Source: JAHRVQ01 sp964548025
Lineage (GTDB): Bacteria; Pseudomonadota; Gammaproteobacteria; Pseudomonadales; Azotimanducaceae
DNA length: 64,000 nucleotides
Direction: 5' to 3'
Assembly (NCBI GenBank): GCA_964548025.1
Contig: CAZJRI010000010.1
Location: 1 to 64,000 of the forward strand
The notes below the pieces were generated by a model. It had not been told where the DNA came from. It was given only the letters and a program-made list of their open reading frames with translations, and ran no database searches. A program made the translations under genes and the position numbers. This document shows positions 42,238 through 50,879 of the stretch, in pieces (position 1 is the first letter of the stretch; every line of letters starts with the position of its first letter).

Positions 42238-43828
42238 ATGACTGAATTAAACAAGCTGATCCTTGCGGATTTTTTCCTTGGCAAGGCAGAGAGCGATCCT
42301 GACCTCGAGATTCTTACTTTTGAATGTCCTGAGGTTCCGGTGGATGAGACGAGAACCTTTGGCGAAATCTGGACCAATTCACAAAAACTTTCTTCTGCGC
42401 TGACCACCCGCGGTTTAAAATCAGGTGACAGTTTCGCGGTGATGCTGCGTAATCATCCAGAGTTCATTGAGGCTATGGCAACTGCATCAACTCTGGGTGC
42501 TGCTTTTGTACCACTCGACCCGCGAACCCGGGGAGCAAAACTTGCCTACACTCTCAATAACTCCGAATGCAAGGGTGTGATATGTGCTGATTACTGCATT
42601 GATCAGGTGATGGAGGTTCGGGATCAGGTGCCTGCGCTTGAGTGGATCGTATTACTTGATAATACCAGCGAGGGCCCAGGCTCAGTATCCGCTGCAGACT
42701 ATGCCAACTGCACATCAATGACTGAAATCATGGATGCTGGTGAAACCACCGTTGATCGCGTGGTAACAGATCCGATGCATCGATTGCAGATCATGTATAC
42801 CTCAGGCACCACCGGTGACCCGAAAGGCGTCGAGATTGCTAACGCCCGTCTGGCAGGCGGCACCCTGTCAGGCGCTGGGCTACAGCTCGTTCCCGGGGAT
42901 AAACCTTATACGGGATTGTCACTGACCCACGGCAACGCGCAGAGTCTTACGCTGTTTCCGGCTATTGGTATGAACCTGCCGGTTGTATTCAGTCGCAAGT
43001 TTACCAAATCACGATTGTGGGACATTACCCGCAAGTATGGTTGCACCGTATTTAATCTGTTAGGTGGAATGACTTCGGCAATCTACAGCGAGCCGGTCAA
43101 AGATAATGATGCAGATAATCCCGTCAGGATGGTCATATCAGCGGGGATGCCCGCCGTTATCTGGAAGCAGTTCGAGGAACGATTTAATCTCAAGGTCATC
43201 GAGTTATATGCCGCAGTTGATGGTTATGGTCTCTTCATGAATCGAGGTGACGGCCCGGTAGGCAGCTTCGGACAGATGCCTGCCGGTTCTGAATTCAAGA
43301 TTGTTGACGACGATGGCAATGAACTACCCAATGGCGAACCGGGTGAATTGATCGGTCGACCGCTTGAAGGTGAACATAAGATCGAATACTACAAGAACAA
43401 GGAAGCTTCCGTTAAGAAAACCGCTGGCGGATGGGTACGAACAGGCGATGTCTGTCATCGTGATGACGATGGCTGGTTCTATTTTGATTTCAGAAAAGGT
43501 GGCGGGATCAGGCAACGGGGATTTCATCAATCCCGGATTCGTCGAGAAGGCGCTGGCAGAACACCCGGCAATACTGGATGTCTTTGTCTACGGCGTACCG
43601 GCGGCATCAGGCGCACCTGGTGAGAAGGATGTCGTCGCAGCGATTGTCACAAGTGGTGAATTTACACCGGATTCTGTATTCGATCTCTGCAAAAAAGAAC
43701 TCGAGCCAAATTTTATCCCGAGCTATCTCCAGGTTGTTGATGAAATACCCAAGACCGCCTCGGAAAAACCCCAGGAAAGATTTCTGCTTGAACAGTTCTC
43801 AGCCGACTCACCCACTGTATATAGCTGA
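42238..43828 (+). pseudogene. Acyl-CoA synthetase (AMP-binding), frameshifted near the C-terminus
   Basis: An adenylate-forming enzyme interrupted by one frameshift. The N-terminal part reads through MYTSGTTGDPKG (ATP loop, about 185-196), ELYAAVDGYG and GWVRTGDVCHRDDDGWFYF. At about 43513 the frame should advance by one base: skipping the single C after the AGG codon at 43510-43512 gives GGIRNGDFINPGFVEKALAE and the normal end at 43828, whereas the unshifted frame stops at 43623. The break could be a real mutation, an assembly or sequencing error, or less likely a programmed shift. With the frame repaired the product would be about 530 residues, a normal length for the family. Confidence 0.85.
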
Positions 43829-43858
43829 GAGCGTTACAGAAAGACAGTCAGGGTGCCG

Positions 43859-46800
43859 TTATTCTCTAATGTTGCCAACAGCAACCGGTACCCAATTCTG
43901 ATCTGAGACTGGTCTGACAGCCACACTGCTGGTTCTGGTTGTACCATTCATCAACCAGAGCCGGTTCGAACCGTCGTTACTGTTTCGCCAAAGTATGTCT
44001 GCCTTGCCGTCGCCATTCATATCAAAGACGGAGAAGGGAGCCCAACCTGCTGGCGTACCTGGAATTGAACCACGAGACTTACGCTCTGCACCGTTCAGCA
44101 ACCAGATGGAGTTCGCTCCGGATTCCGGGTTATGCCAGAACATATCGTCCATGCCATCACCATCGAAATCTCCAATACCCGCCACTTCCCAGGTACCCCC
44201 GACAGTAGGCAGCGCACCTCTTTCCGACCTGGTCTCAGCCTGCATCAACCAGATCACATTCGAGCCATTCGTATTTCTCCAAAGCAGGTCATGGCGACCA
44301 TCGCCGTCGAAATCACCACTGCCTGCCACCGACCAGCTCAGCGACACTGACCTGACAGCCACTGAACGAAGGCGGGTTGTACCATTCATCTCCCAGAACC
44401 GATTGTTACCGTTGTTAGTGTTTCGCCACATTAAATCGGCATCTCCGTCAGCATCAAAATCACCTATAGAGGTGATTGACCACTCCGTACTTGCGGCCAT
44501 TACACCCAGCGAAGATTCTCTGGCACCATTAACAATGGTCCATAATCGATTTTCACCACGGGTCTGATGTCTGAAGAAAATCTCATGAGTGCCATCGCCC
44601 ATAAAATCGCCCATTCCCTCTACCTGCCAGTTCGCATCTGCCACGGTGTTGATGCTGTTTCTTTCAACCCTGTGCTGGCTCTCCATACTCCAGAGCACGT
44701 TTTGCCCACTGGTTGCATGCCGCCACAGTATCTCCCTTGGAGAACCCGTTGCATCATTTGAATCGAGCGGATCAAAACCAATGCTCAACTCGAGTTCATC
44801 GGACAGGCCATCGCCATCGTCGTCAGTATCAGCATTGTTACCAATCCCGTCGTTGTCGGTATCTACCGATTCATCGGCATTATTCGGAAATGCATCTACC
44901 GAATCATTGACACCATCACCGTCGCTATCGGTATCACTGCTGCTTGTAACACCCTTGAAGTAGCCACCCCCGCGAGTACCCGCGTAGAATTGATTGGTAT
45001 TGACTTCGTCGTATTTGATAAACCAATAGAAAGTATGGGTCAGGCCATTCGTCTCCCTTGTAAAATTAAGTCCTGAGTCGCTGCTCAGATAGATCCCAGG
45101 TGCCACCAGGTCGTGAGTACCATCATCAAGCTGGTTCCAGTAGGAAGAAACTGCCGCTACAACCTGGGTCGGGTCATCCTTCCGAACAGAGACGCCATCT
45201 ACCCTGGGTTGTGCAATAACCCGGCTCCAGGTCACACCATCATCTGCAGATCGGTACAATCCACCCTGGTTAGTGCCAGACCCGGTCTGGAGATATCCAC
45301 TATTGGAGGTAGTTGCCGCATAAACAACGCCATCACTCCCAACATCCAGGTATTTCACCTGTCCTGAAGGTACAGTATCTCCGCTTAGTTTCTGCCAGTT
45401 CATCCCTCCATCTGAACTGCGATAGATGCTGCCTTCAAATCCATCGCCTTCCGGTGACATATCACCGCTGCCGAGATAGATAACATCACCAACTCCTTCA
45501 GCGAGACTCCAAAGTTTCGTTAGATCTGAGGAATCAATACCGCCATTGACTGTCGACCAGGTCGTACCGCTGTCGGTTGACCGATAAATTCCTTTGCCGT
45601 ATACCGTCGCCAGAAGCGTTCTTGTTGTGCTGGTGCCCCCACGCAGCATGGAGAGAAAAGTCCTGCCACCATCCACCTGCCCTGTACCAACCTGAGACCA
45701 ATTCGCTCCAGCATCGGTTGACTTGTAGATAAAGCCCCGTGACCAGTTCCTATTCAGTTCTTCATCACCACCGTGACGTCCCACATAGAGGGTATTTGAA
45801 TCCGTATGATCAACCACAACCTGACAGGCACAATCGGTTTCATTCAGATCAGAAGGATTCTGGGTCGCATCCATCCTTCTGAATGACGTACCCCCGTCGA
45901 TTGATTTGAAAAGACCCATATCGTCATTGCCTACCCAGATGGTATTGCCATCTGAGGGGTCGACAGTTACATCATAAGTCACCATCAGTTCAAGGCCTGT
46001 GGTTGTATAGGTACCGTCATTATTGTTGGTGAGGTACGCCTGATCCCATGAATCGCCACCATCTTCACTGCGATAGACGTTATCTGAACCCGTGATAACA
46101 AGATTTTGTGTAACAGGAGAATAAGCAAGAAAGTGAACATGTTGATCCAGCCACCAGGTATCGTCCAGCCAGCCCCAGTCTACAATCCGGGTATTGAATT
46201 CATCAGGGTCCCATAGCCAGGTCCAGCTAATGCTACTGGTATCAGACGCCAGTCCATTATTGGTTCGGTAAATTCCCATCTGATCCCACGCCCACTCCCT
46301 GCGTGTACCCACAATGATATTATTCGGATCAAACGGATCCACAGTCACCCGCCAATAGCTATAAGGCAAATTACTTTCCTCACCCATGGTTGGCAGATCT
46401 CCGGTGATATTCTCCCATGTTGCTGCAGCGTCACTGCTGCGATATATACCACCGGCATTAAAGCTGCTATCGCCGTTATTCAGTAAGGCGGTAAACAGAA
46501 GAAAACTACCATTGTTGGTAACACCAACCAGATGATTCGAAATCGGCCGTGAATTGTCACTGGCAGTTGGTAATCCACTATTCACCAGGCTCCATGTGAC
46601 GCCATTATCGGAACTCTTAATGACACCTTCACCAGTTGCCGCGTAAACCACACCCGATGTTACGGTATCGAATAAAATGGTATGAAATGCAACTTCTGAG
46701 CCCGTGAATACCCCAGACAGATCAATTGACGACCAACTGGAACCTCCATCGGTGGATCGATGAATGACACTGGCGCCGTCGCCATTCGAAAACGGGTTGC

Positions 46801-47263
46801 CATTACCAGCTAAAACCAGATTACTATTGTCAGGGGATACCGCAACCGCACTAAAACTTTCTCCCGCTTCACCGAGAATCGGTGGGTCCGGCAGGACCAT
46901 TACCCAGGATTCAGCAGCATCAGTAGATTTATAAACTCCGCCCCAACCGGCCAGGAATACGACATTTGGATTCTGCGGATCATAGGCAAAATCCTGTGAC
47001 GCATAGGCAGCAGTAGCAGCAGCAGTATCTGCAATACCACTTGATACGCGTCGATAGGTCTGGCCACCATCGGTTGTCTTGAACGGACCCTCAATATCTC
47101 CGCCAAGCAGGAAGGTGTCTGCATCCGTGGGGTGCAGTTCCAGCGTCCAGAGATCGCTTCCACCTCCGGGTCCGGGATTGCTGAATTCAACTGCACCATG
47201 CGCCACAAGAGGCAGGAGTAAAATTGTCAATGACAGGAACTTAGAGAAGTCATTATGGATCAT
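43859..47263 (-). CDS. Large secreted BNR-repeat/FG-GAP protein
   Basis: A 1,134-residue exported protein with a signal peptide (about 9-24 after MIHNDFSKF, FLSLTILLLPLVAHG). It has about twelve Asp-box (BNR) repeats (such as STDGGSSWSS, SADDGVTWSR) forming beta-propeller-like blades, then an aspartate-rich thrombospondin type 3-like, calcium-binding segment (about residues 835-885), then five FG-GAP/VCBS-like repeats (GDFDGDGRHDLLWRN). Proteins like this are surface or secreted, bind glycans or calcium, and may be enzymes or adhesins. The start is ATG 47263; an earlier ATG at 47326 would precede the signal peptide. No catalytic residues are evident. Confidence 0.78.
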   Translation of the reverse strand: MIHNDFSKFLSLTILLLPLVAHGAVEFSNPGPGGGSDLWTLELHPTDADTFLLGGDIEGPFKTTDGGQTYRRVSSGIADTAAATAAYASQDFAYDPQNPNVVFLAGWGGVYKSTDAAESWVMVLPDPPILGEAGESFSAVAVSPDNSNLVLAGNGNPFSNGDGASVIHRSTDGGSSWSSIDLSGVFTGSEVAFHTILFDTVTSGVVYAATGEGVIKSSDNGVTWSLVNSGLPTASDNSRPISNHLVGVTNNGSFLLFTALLNNGDSSFNAGGIYRSSDAAATWENITGDLPTMGEESNLPYSYWRVTVDPFDPNNIIVGTRREWAWDQMGIYRTNNGLASDTSSISWTWLWDPDEFNTRIVDWGWLDDTWWLDQHVHFLAYSPVTQNLVITGSDNVYRSEDGGDSWDQAYLTNNNDGTYTTTGLELMVTYDVTVDPSDGNTIWVGNDDMGLFKSIDGGTSFRRMDATQNPSDLNETDCACQVVVDHTDSNTLYVGRHGGDEELNRNWSRGFIYKSTDAGANWSQVGTGQVDGGRTFLSMLRGGTSTTRTLLATVYGKGIYRSTDSGTTWSTVNGGIDSSDLTKLWSLAEGVGDVIYLGSGDMSPEGDGFEGSIYRSSDGGMNWQKLSGDTVPSGQVKYLDVGSDGVVYAATTSNSGYLQTGSGTNQGGLYRSADDGVTWSRVIAQPRVDGVSVRKDDPTQVVAAVSSYWNQLDDGTHDLVAPGIYLSSDSGLNFTRETNGLTHTFYWFIKYDEVNTNQFYAGTRGGGYFKGVTSSSDTDSDGDGVNDSVDAFPNNADESVDTDNDGIGNNADTDDDGDGLSDELELSIGFDPLDSNDATGSPREILWRHATSGQNVLWSMESQHRVERNSINTVADANWQVEGMGDFMGDGTHEIFFRHQTRGENRLWTIVNGARESSLGVMAASTEWSITSIGDFDADGDADLMWRNTNNGNNRFWEMNGTTRLRSVAVRSVSLSWSVAGSGDFDGDGRHDLLWRNTNGSNVIWLMQAETRSERGALPTVGGTWEVAGIGDFDGDGMDDMFWHNPESGANSIWLLNGAERKSRGSIPGTPAGWAPFSVFDMNGDGKADILWRNSNDGSNRLWLMNGTTRTSSVAVRPVSDQNWVPVAVGNIRE

Positions 47264-47395
47264 CCACAAATCTCCAAAGGGTGTTAACAAATGCTGCGCC
47301 TGATTACCTAACAAGGCTGCACTCATTAACCACCAAAAGCAAGATTAACGGATCTACTTTTTAACTACGCCTGACTCGCGTGGTTGGGTTGAGAC

Positions 47396-47980
47396 TTACA
47401 GGAAGGAGACCTGACTCTCGGTGTCGGACTGATCAAGAGAGTGAATATACTTGTCTTCACGCTGGATGATCGTGTCATTATTCATTCGTTTTATTCTTTT
47501 TACAAAAACCTCATTTGTTTCCGCGATGTAATACACTTTTCTCGGGCAGACATCCCCTACATCTTCTGAAAGTACCTCTATCTCTTCTATTTCCAGATAC
47601 TCGCGGGCAAAATCTATATTGGAATTACCTATATCTATGCTTGAATCTGTAATCCTTCCCCCACCAAATATCTTTGCTGTCATGTTGTGGCGATTGCCGC
47701 CTTTTCTCACGATTTCATTTATCAACCTTTCCATCGCGACATTTCCATAACGTGCTGCTTCTGAATCATCCGTGACGTCGACGTGTGCCACGGCTTTCTT
47801 CATCGGTAACATGAAGTGATTCATGCCACCAACATTCGTTAAATCATCATGAACGCAGGCAGAAATACAGGAGCCAAGCACCGTCACAATCATTTCCTGT
47901 CCCTGGCTTACATAAAACTCACCTGGCAGTATCTTGACAGTATTGCGTTTAAAGCGGCTATCCCAATAAGCGGCTTCCAT
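47396..47980 (-). CDS. cheD: Chemoreceptor glutamine deamidase CheD
   Basis: A 194-residue CheD. It deamidates glutamines on chemoreceptors and helps adaptation. The active-site cysteine is C38 (VTVLGSCISACVHD) and the histidine H55 (GGMNHFMLPM); both are in the standard order. It is last in the chemotaxis operon, 7 bases after CheY. Confidence 0.93.
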   Translation of the reverse strand: MEAAYWDSRFKRNTVKILPGEFYVSQGQEMIVTVLGSCISACVHDDLTNVGGMNHFMLPMKKAVAHVDVTDDSEAARYGNVAMERLINEIVRKGGNRHNMTAKIFGGGRITDSSIDIGNSNIDFAREYLEIEEIEVLSEDVGDVCPRKVYYIAETNEVFVKRIKRMNNDTIIQREDKYIHSLDQSDTESQVSFL

Positions 47981-47987
47981 AGACTAT

Positions 47988-48353
47988 TTACCCCAACAAC
48001 TTAGTTAAGACGCCCAACAGTTGATCTGGTTTAAAGGGTTTGACTACCCAGACTTTAGCACCGGCATCTTTACCCTGCTGCTTCATGTCATCGCCCGCTT
48101 CCGTGGTAAGCATAATCACAGGCGCAAACTTGTTGTTGGCGTTCTGTTTGGCCTCTTTTATCATTTCGATGCCGTTCATATTCGGCATATTCAGATCCGT
48201 AATAATCGCATCGAATTTGTCGGCGTTCATCTTGCTCACACCATCTGTGCCATCTTCGGCAGTTGTTACGTCATAACCCGCCCCGCTGATTGCCATACCT
48301 ACAACCTGACGCATAGAGGCTGAATCATCTACAAACAATATTTTTTTACTCAT
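47988..48353 (-). CDS. cheY: Response regulator CheY
   Basis: A 121-residue stand-alone receiver. The acidic pair and first strand are in KILFVDDSASMRQV, the phosphorylated aspartate in AIITDLNMPNMNG, and the conserved K in VWVVKPFKPDQL. Phospho-CheY controls the flagellar motor. ATG 48353 has AGGAG within reach; an upstream ORF extension is not credible. Confidence 0.93.
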   Translation of the reverse strand: MSKKILFVDDSASMRQVVGMAISGAGYDVTTAEDGTDGVSKMNADKFDAIITDLNMPNMNGIEMIKEAKQNANNKFAPVIMLTTEAGDDMKQQGKDAGAKVWVVKPFKPDQLLGVLTKLLG

Positions 48354-48372
48354 AAGCCTTCTCCTCTGACTC

Positions 48373-49464
48373 TTAACAACTTTTGGTGATACCAGCACTG
48401 CTCTTAAGCAACACCGCTGCGATATCTGATAATGGCAGCAGTCTTTCTGCAGCCCCCCTTTTCCATGCTTCCCTGGGCATACCGAAGACCACACAGGATG
48501 CTTCATCCTGCGCAAACGTCTTGCCCCCGGAATCCTTTATTTCTTTCAACCCTGCAGCCCCGTCATCACCCATACCAGTCATAATGCAAGCGGTGGCGTT
48601 TTTACCTGCGTATCGAGAAACAGACCTGAACAATACATCAACCGATGGTCTGTGCCTGCTTACCAGCGGACCATCAACAACATCAACATGATATTGTGCA
48701 CCGCTTCTTTTCAGTAACATGTGTTTTCCACCCGGGGCAACCAGTACGCGACCATTATGCAAACGATCTCCATGGACTGCTTCTTTTACTTCCATCTCGC
48801 TTATTTCATTTAGGTGGCTGGCAAATGCCGTTGTAAATTTCTCAGGCATATGCTGGACAATCACAATACCCGGTGAGATCGCAGGCATTGTCTGCAACAC
48901 TTTCCGTAATGCCTCGGTACCTCCGGTGGATGCGCCTATTGCGATAACTTTATCGGTTGTTTCGCTCATTGCGAGATTCTTAACGCTGCTCTTGGGCATA
49001 ATCGCATCAGCAGAGCGTTTCTTTTCTACAATCATGGGCCGTGTTTTTCGGCCTGTAATCTTAGCTGAAGCAGCCCCCTTTACGGCATCAATAATCTGGA
49101 CAGCAGACTCTTCGATAAAGCCTTTAACGCCAATCTCCGGTTTCGTAATGATATCAACAGCACCGGAGCGCAATGCCTGTATTGTCGTATCTGCATGTTC
49201 CTTTGCCAGACTGGAACAGATAACAACAGGAATTGGGTTTTCCGCCATGAGCTTTTGCAAGAATGTGATACCATCCATACGAGGCATCTCAACATCCAGC
49301 GTGATGACATCAGGCATTTCCTGTTCCATTTTCTGCATAGCAAAAATCGGATCAGGCGCCTGGGAGATGACATCTATCGAGTTGTCGCTACTCAATACTT
49401 CCGTCATCAATTTTCTAACCAGCGCTGAATCATCCACCACCATCACCTTGATTGGTTCAGCCAT
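48373..49464 (-). CDS. cheB: Chemoreceptor methylesterase CheB
   Basis: A 363-residue protein with an N-terminal receiver (MVVDDSALVRKL) and a C-terminal methylesterase domain (IGASTGGTEALRK for the catalytic serine, QHMPEKF for the histidine, MTGMGDDGAAG for the aspartate). It removes methyl groups from receptors. The start ATG 49464 overlaps the CheR stop by eight bases, so I prefer it to the upstream ATG at 49485. Confidence 0.93.
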   Translation of the reverse strand: MAEPIKVMVVDDSALVRKLMTEVLSSDNSIDVISQAPDPIFAMQKMEQEMPDVITLDVEMPRMDGITFLQKLMAENPIPVVICSSLAKEHADTTIQALRSGAVDIITKPEIGVKGFIEESAVQIIDAVKGAASAKITGRKTRPMIVEKKRSADAIMPKSSVKNLAMSETTDKVIAIGASTGGTEALRKVLQTMPAISPGIVIVQHMPEKFTTAFASHLNEISEMEVKEAVHGDRLHNGRVLVAPGGKHMLLKRSGAQYHVDVVDGPLVSRHRPSVDVLFRSVSRYAGKNATACIMTGMGDDGAAGLKEIKDSGGKTFAQDEASCVVFGMPREAWKRGAAERLLPLSDIAAVLLKSSAGITKSC

Positions 49465-50323
49465 TGATCCCGCTCGTTTTAACATAGACAGAAGGGCTAA
49501 CTGGGTCCATTTCCGGCACCATACCGTGTAAGGACTCAGAGTGACCCGCCATGAAATGCGATCCGATCTTCAACTGTTTGCACAGTTTCGTTACGACTTT
49601 TTTCTTGGTGGGCGGATCAAAATAGATCAATACATTACGACAGAAAATAGCATCGTAGCTTTGTGATCCGGATGGCGATTCAATCAGATTATAATGATCG
49701 ATACGCACATGTTTTTTGAGTTCAGGTGCCACAGCCACAAACCCTTCGTGTGCGCCTGTGCCCTTTAGAAAATACTTTTGTCGGATATGCTTAGGGACTA
49801 AACGGGTGCGATGTTCGTTATATATTGCCGTTCTTGCCGCCGAGATCATCTCTGTTGATATATCAGTACCCAGGATATCCCAGGCACCATTAATACCGAG
49901 TTCTTCAGCGAGGGTGATCGCCAGCGTATAACACTCTTCCCCGGACGAACTTGCTGCACACCAAATGCGGAACAATTTTGACTTGTCCCACTTGCTCAAA
50001 ATTTCTTCTTTGAGAAACTCAAAATGCTGAGGTTCGCGATAGAAGTAGGTTTCATTGGTCGTCAGGAGATCAATAAATTCCTGAAGCTCACCATTGTGTG
50101 TGCCTTCGCCCTTTGTCAGAAAGTCTAAGTATTCGTCATAGCTTGCAATGTTTAGCGCCGAGAGGCGTTTTACCAGACGTCCTGATACCAGTGACTTCTT
50201 GCCATCAGACATGCTGATACCGGCAACATCGTAAATAAGCTTCTGGAATCCACTGAAAGCTCTACCGCTCATTGCTGCTTCTGTCGTCATATACTCACTT
50301 TCTGAACGAAGGGGTAAACTCAT
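49457..50323 (-). CDS. cheR: Chemoreceptor methyltransferase CheR
   Basis: A 288-residue SAM-dependent methyltransferase. FRIWCAASSSGEECYTLAI and DILGTDISTEMI mark the SAM-binding fold, and YDAIFCRNVLIYFDPPTKK is the late signature. It methylates glutamates on chemoreceptors. The start may be ATG 50323 or 50290; both lack a strong ribosome site. It is 5 bases after CheW. Confidence 0.93.
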   Translation of the reverse strand: MSLPLRSESEYMTTEAAMSGRAFSGFQKLIYDVAGISMSDGKKSLVSGRLVKRLSALNIASYDEYLDFLTKGEGTHNGELQEFIDLLTTNETYFYREPQHFEFLKEEILSKWDKSKLFRIWCAASSSGEECYTLAITLAEELGINGAWDILGTDISTEMISAARTAIYNEHRTRLVPKHIRQKYFLKGTGAHEGFVAVAPELKKHVRIDHYNLIESPSGSQSYDAIFCRNVLIYFDPPTKKKVVTKLCKQLKIGSHFMAGHSESLHGMVPEMDPVSPSVYVKTSGING

Positions 50324-50328
50324 CGTAT

Positions 50329-50868
50329 CTATTCATCCGCTTCCGCTACGACAGGCTCGTCAGAATCTTCATTCAGATTACCGACAATCGCTATCTCTTC
50401 AGTCGACAGGACTTTGTTTATCGCAAGTATGATCACGAACCGCTCATCCAGTTTTCCCATTCCGCGAATGAAATCGGTTCTGATCTGGGCGCCAAGAGAA
50501 GGTGCTGCATCGATATCATCTTCGTTGATATCGATTACCTGCAATACTTTGTCTACCAGCATCCCCATTACCGCCTGCTCTTTGTCCAGCATCACCTCCA
50601 TGATCACGACGCAACTGCGTCGTGTAATCTCTGAAGGAGGCAGACCAAACTTAACCGCCAGATTAACGACAGGCACAATGCTGCCTCTGAGGTTAAGGGC
50701 ACCGGCAATAAACTCCGGCACCATGGGTACAGAGGTGAGGCCATCATATTCAATGATCTCCTTAACCTGCATGATTGGTACCGCAAACTCCTCACCCGCA
50801 AGCATAAATGTAAGGAACTGACTGGCATCCAGGGAATGGTCTACATTAACAAGTGTCATATCATTCAT
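50329..50868 (-). CDS. cheW: Chemotaxis coupling protein CheW
   Basis: A 179-residue CheW. LTFMLAGEEFAVPIMQVKEI is the typical opening, and VPEFIAGALNLRGSIVPVVNL the central pattern. It couples receptors to CheA. A GGGAG site precedes ATG 50868. An acidic C-terminal tail (about 160-179) is longer than usual. Confidence 0.93.
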   Translation of the reverse strand: MNDMTLVNVDHSLDASQFLTFMLAGEEFAVPIMQVKEIIEYDGLTSVPMVPEFIAGALNLRGSIVPVVNLAVKFGLPPSEITRRSCVVIMEVMLDKEQAVMGMLVDKVLQVIDINEDDIDAAPSLGAQIRTDFIRGMGKLDERFVIILAINKVLSTEEIAIVGNLNEDSDEPVVAEADE

Positions 50869-50879
50869 TTGATATCTCC

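Noticed and set aside
43510..43516. Programmed +1 frameshift at AGG-C in the acyl-CoA synthetase
   Set aside because: The resemblance to a known yeast Ty1 shift site (CUU-AGG-C) is partial and the host is bacterial; a mutation or base-call error is simpler.
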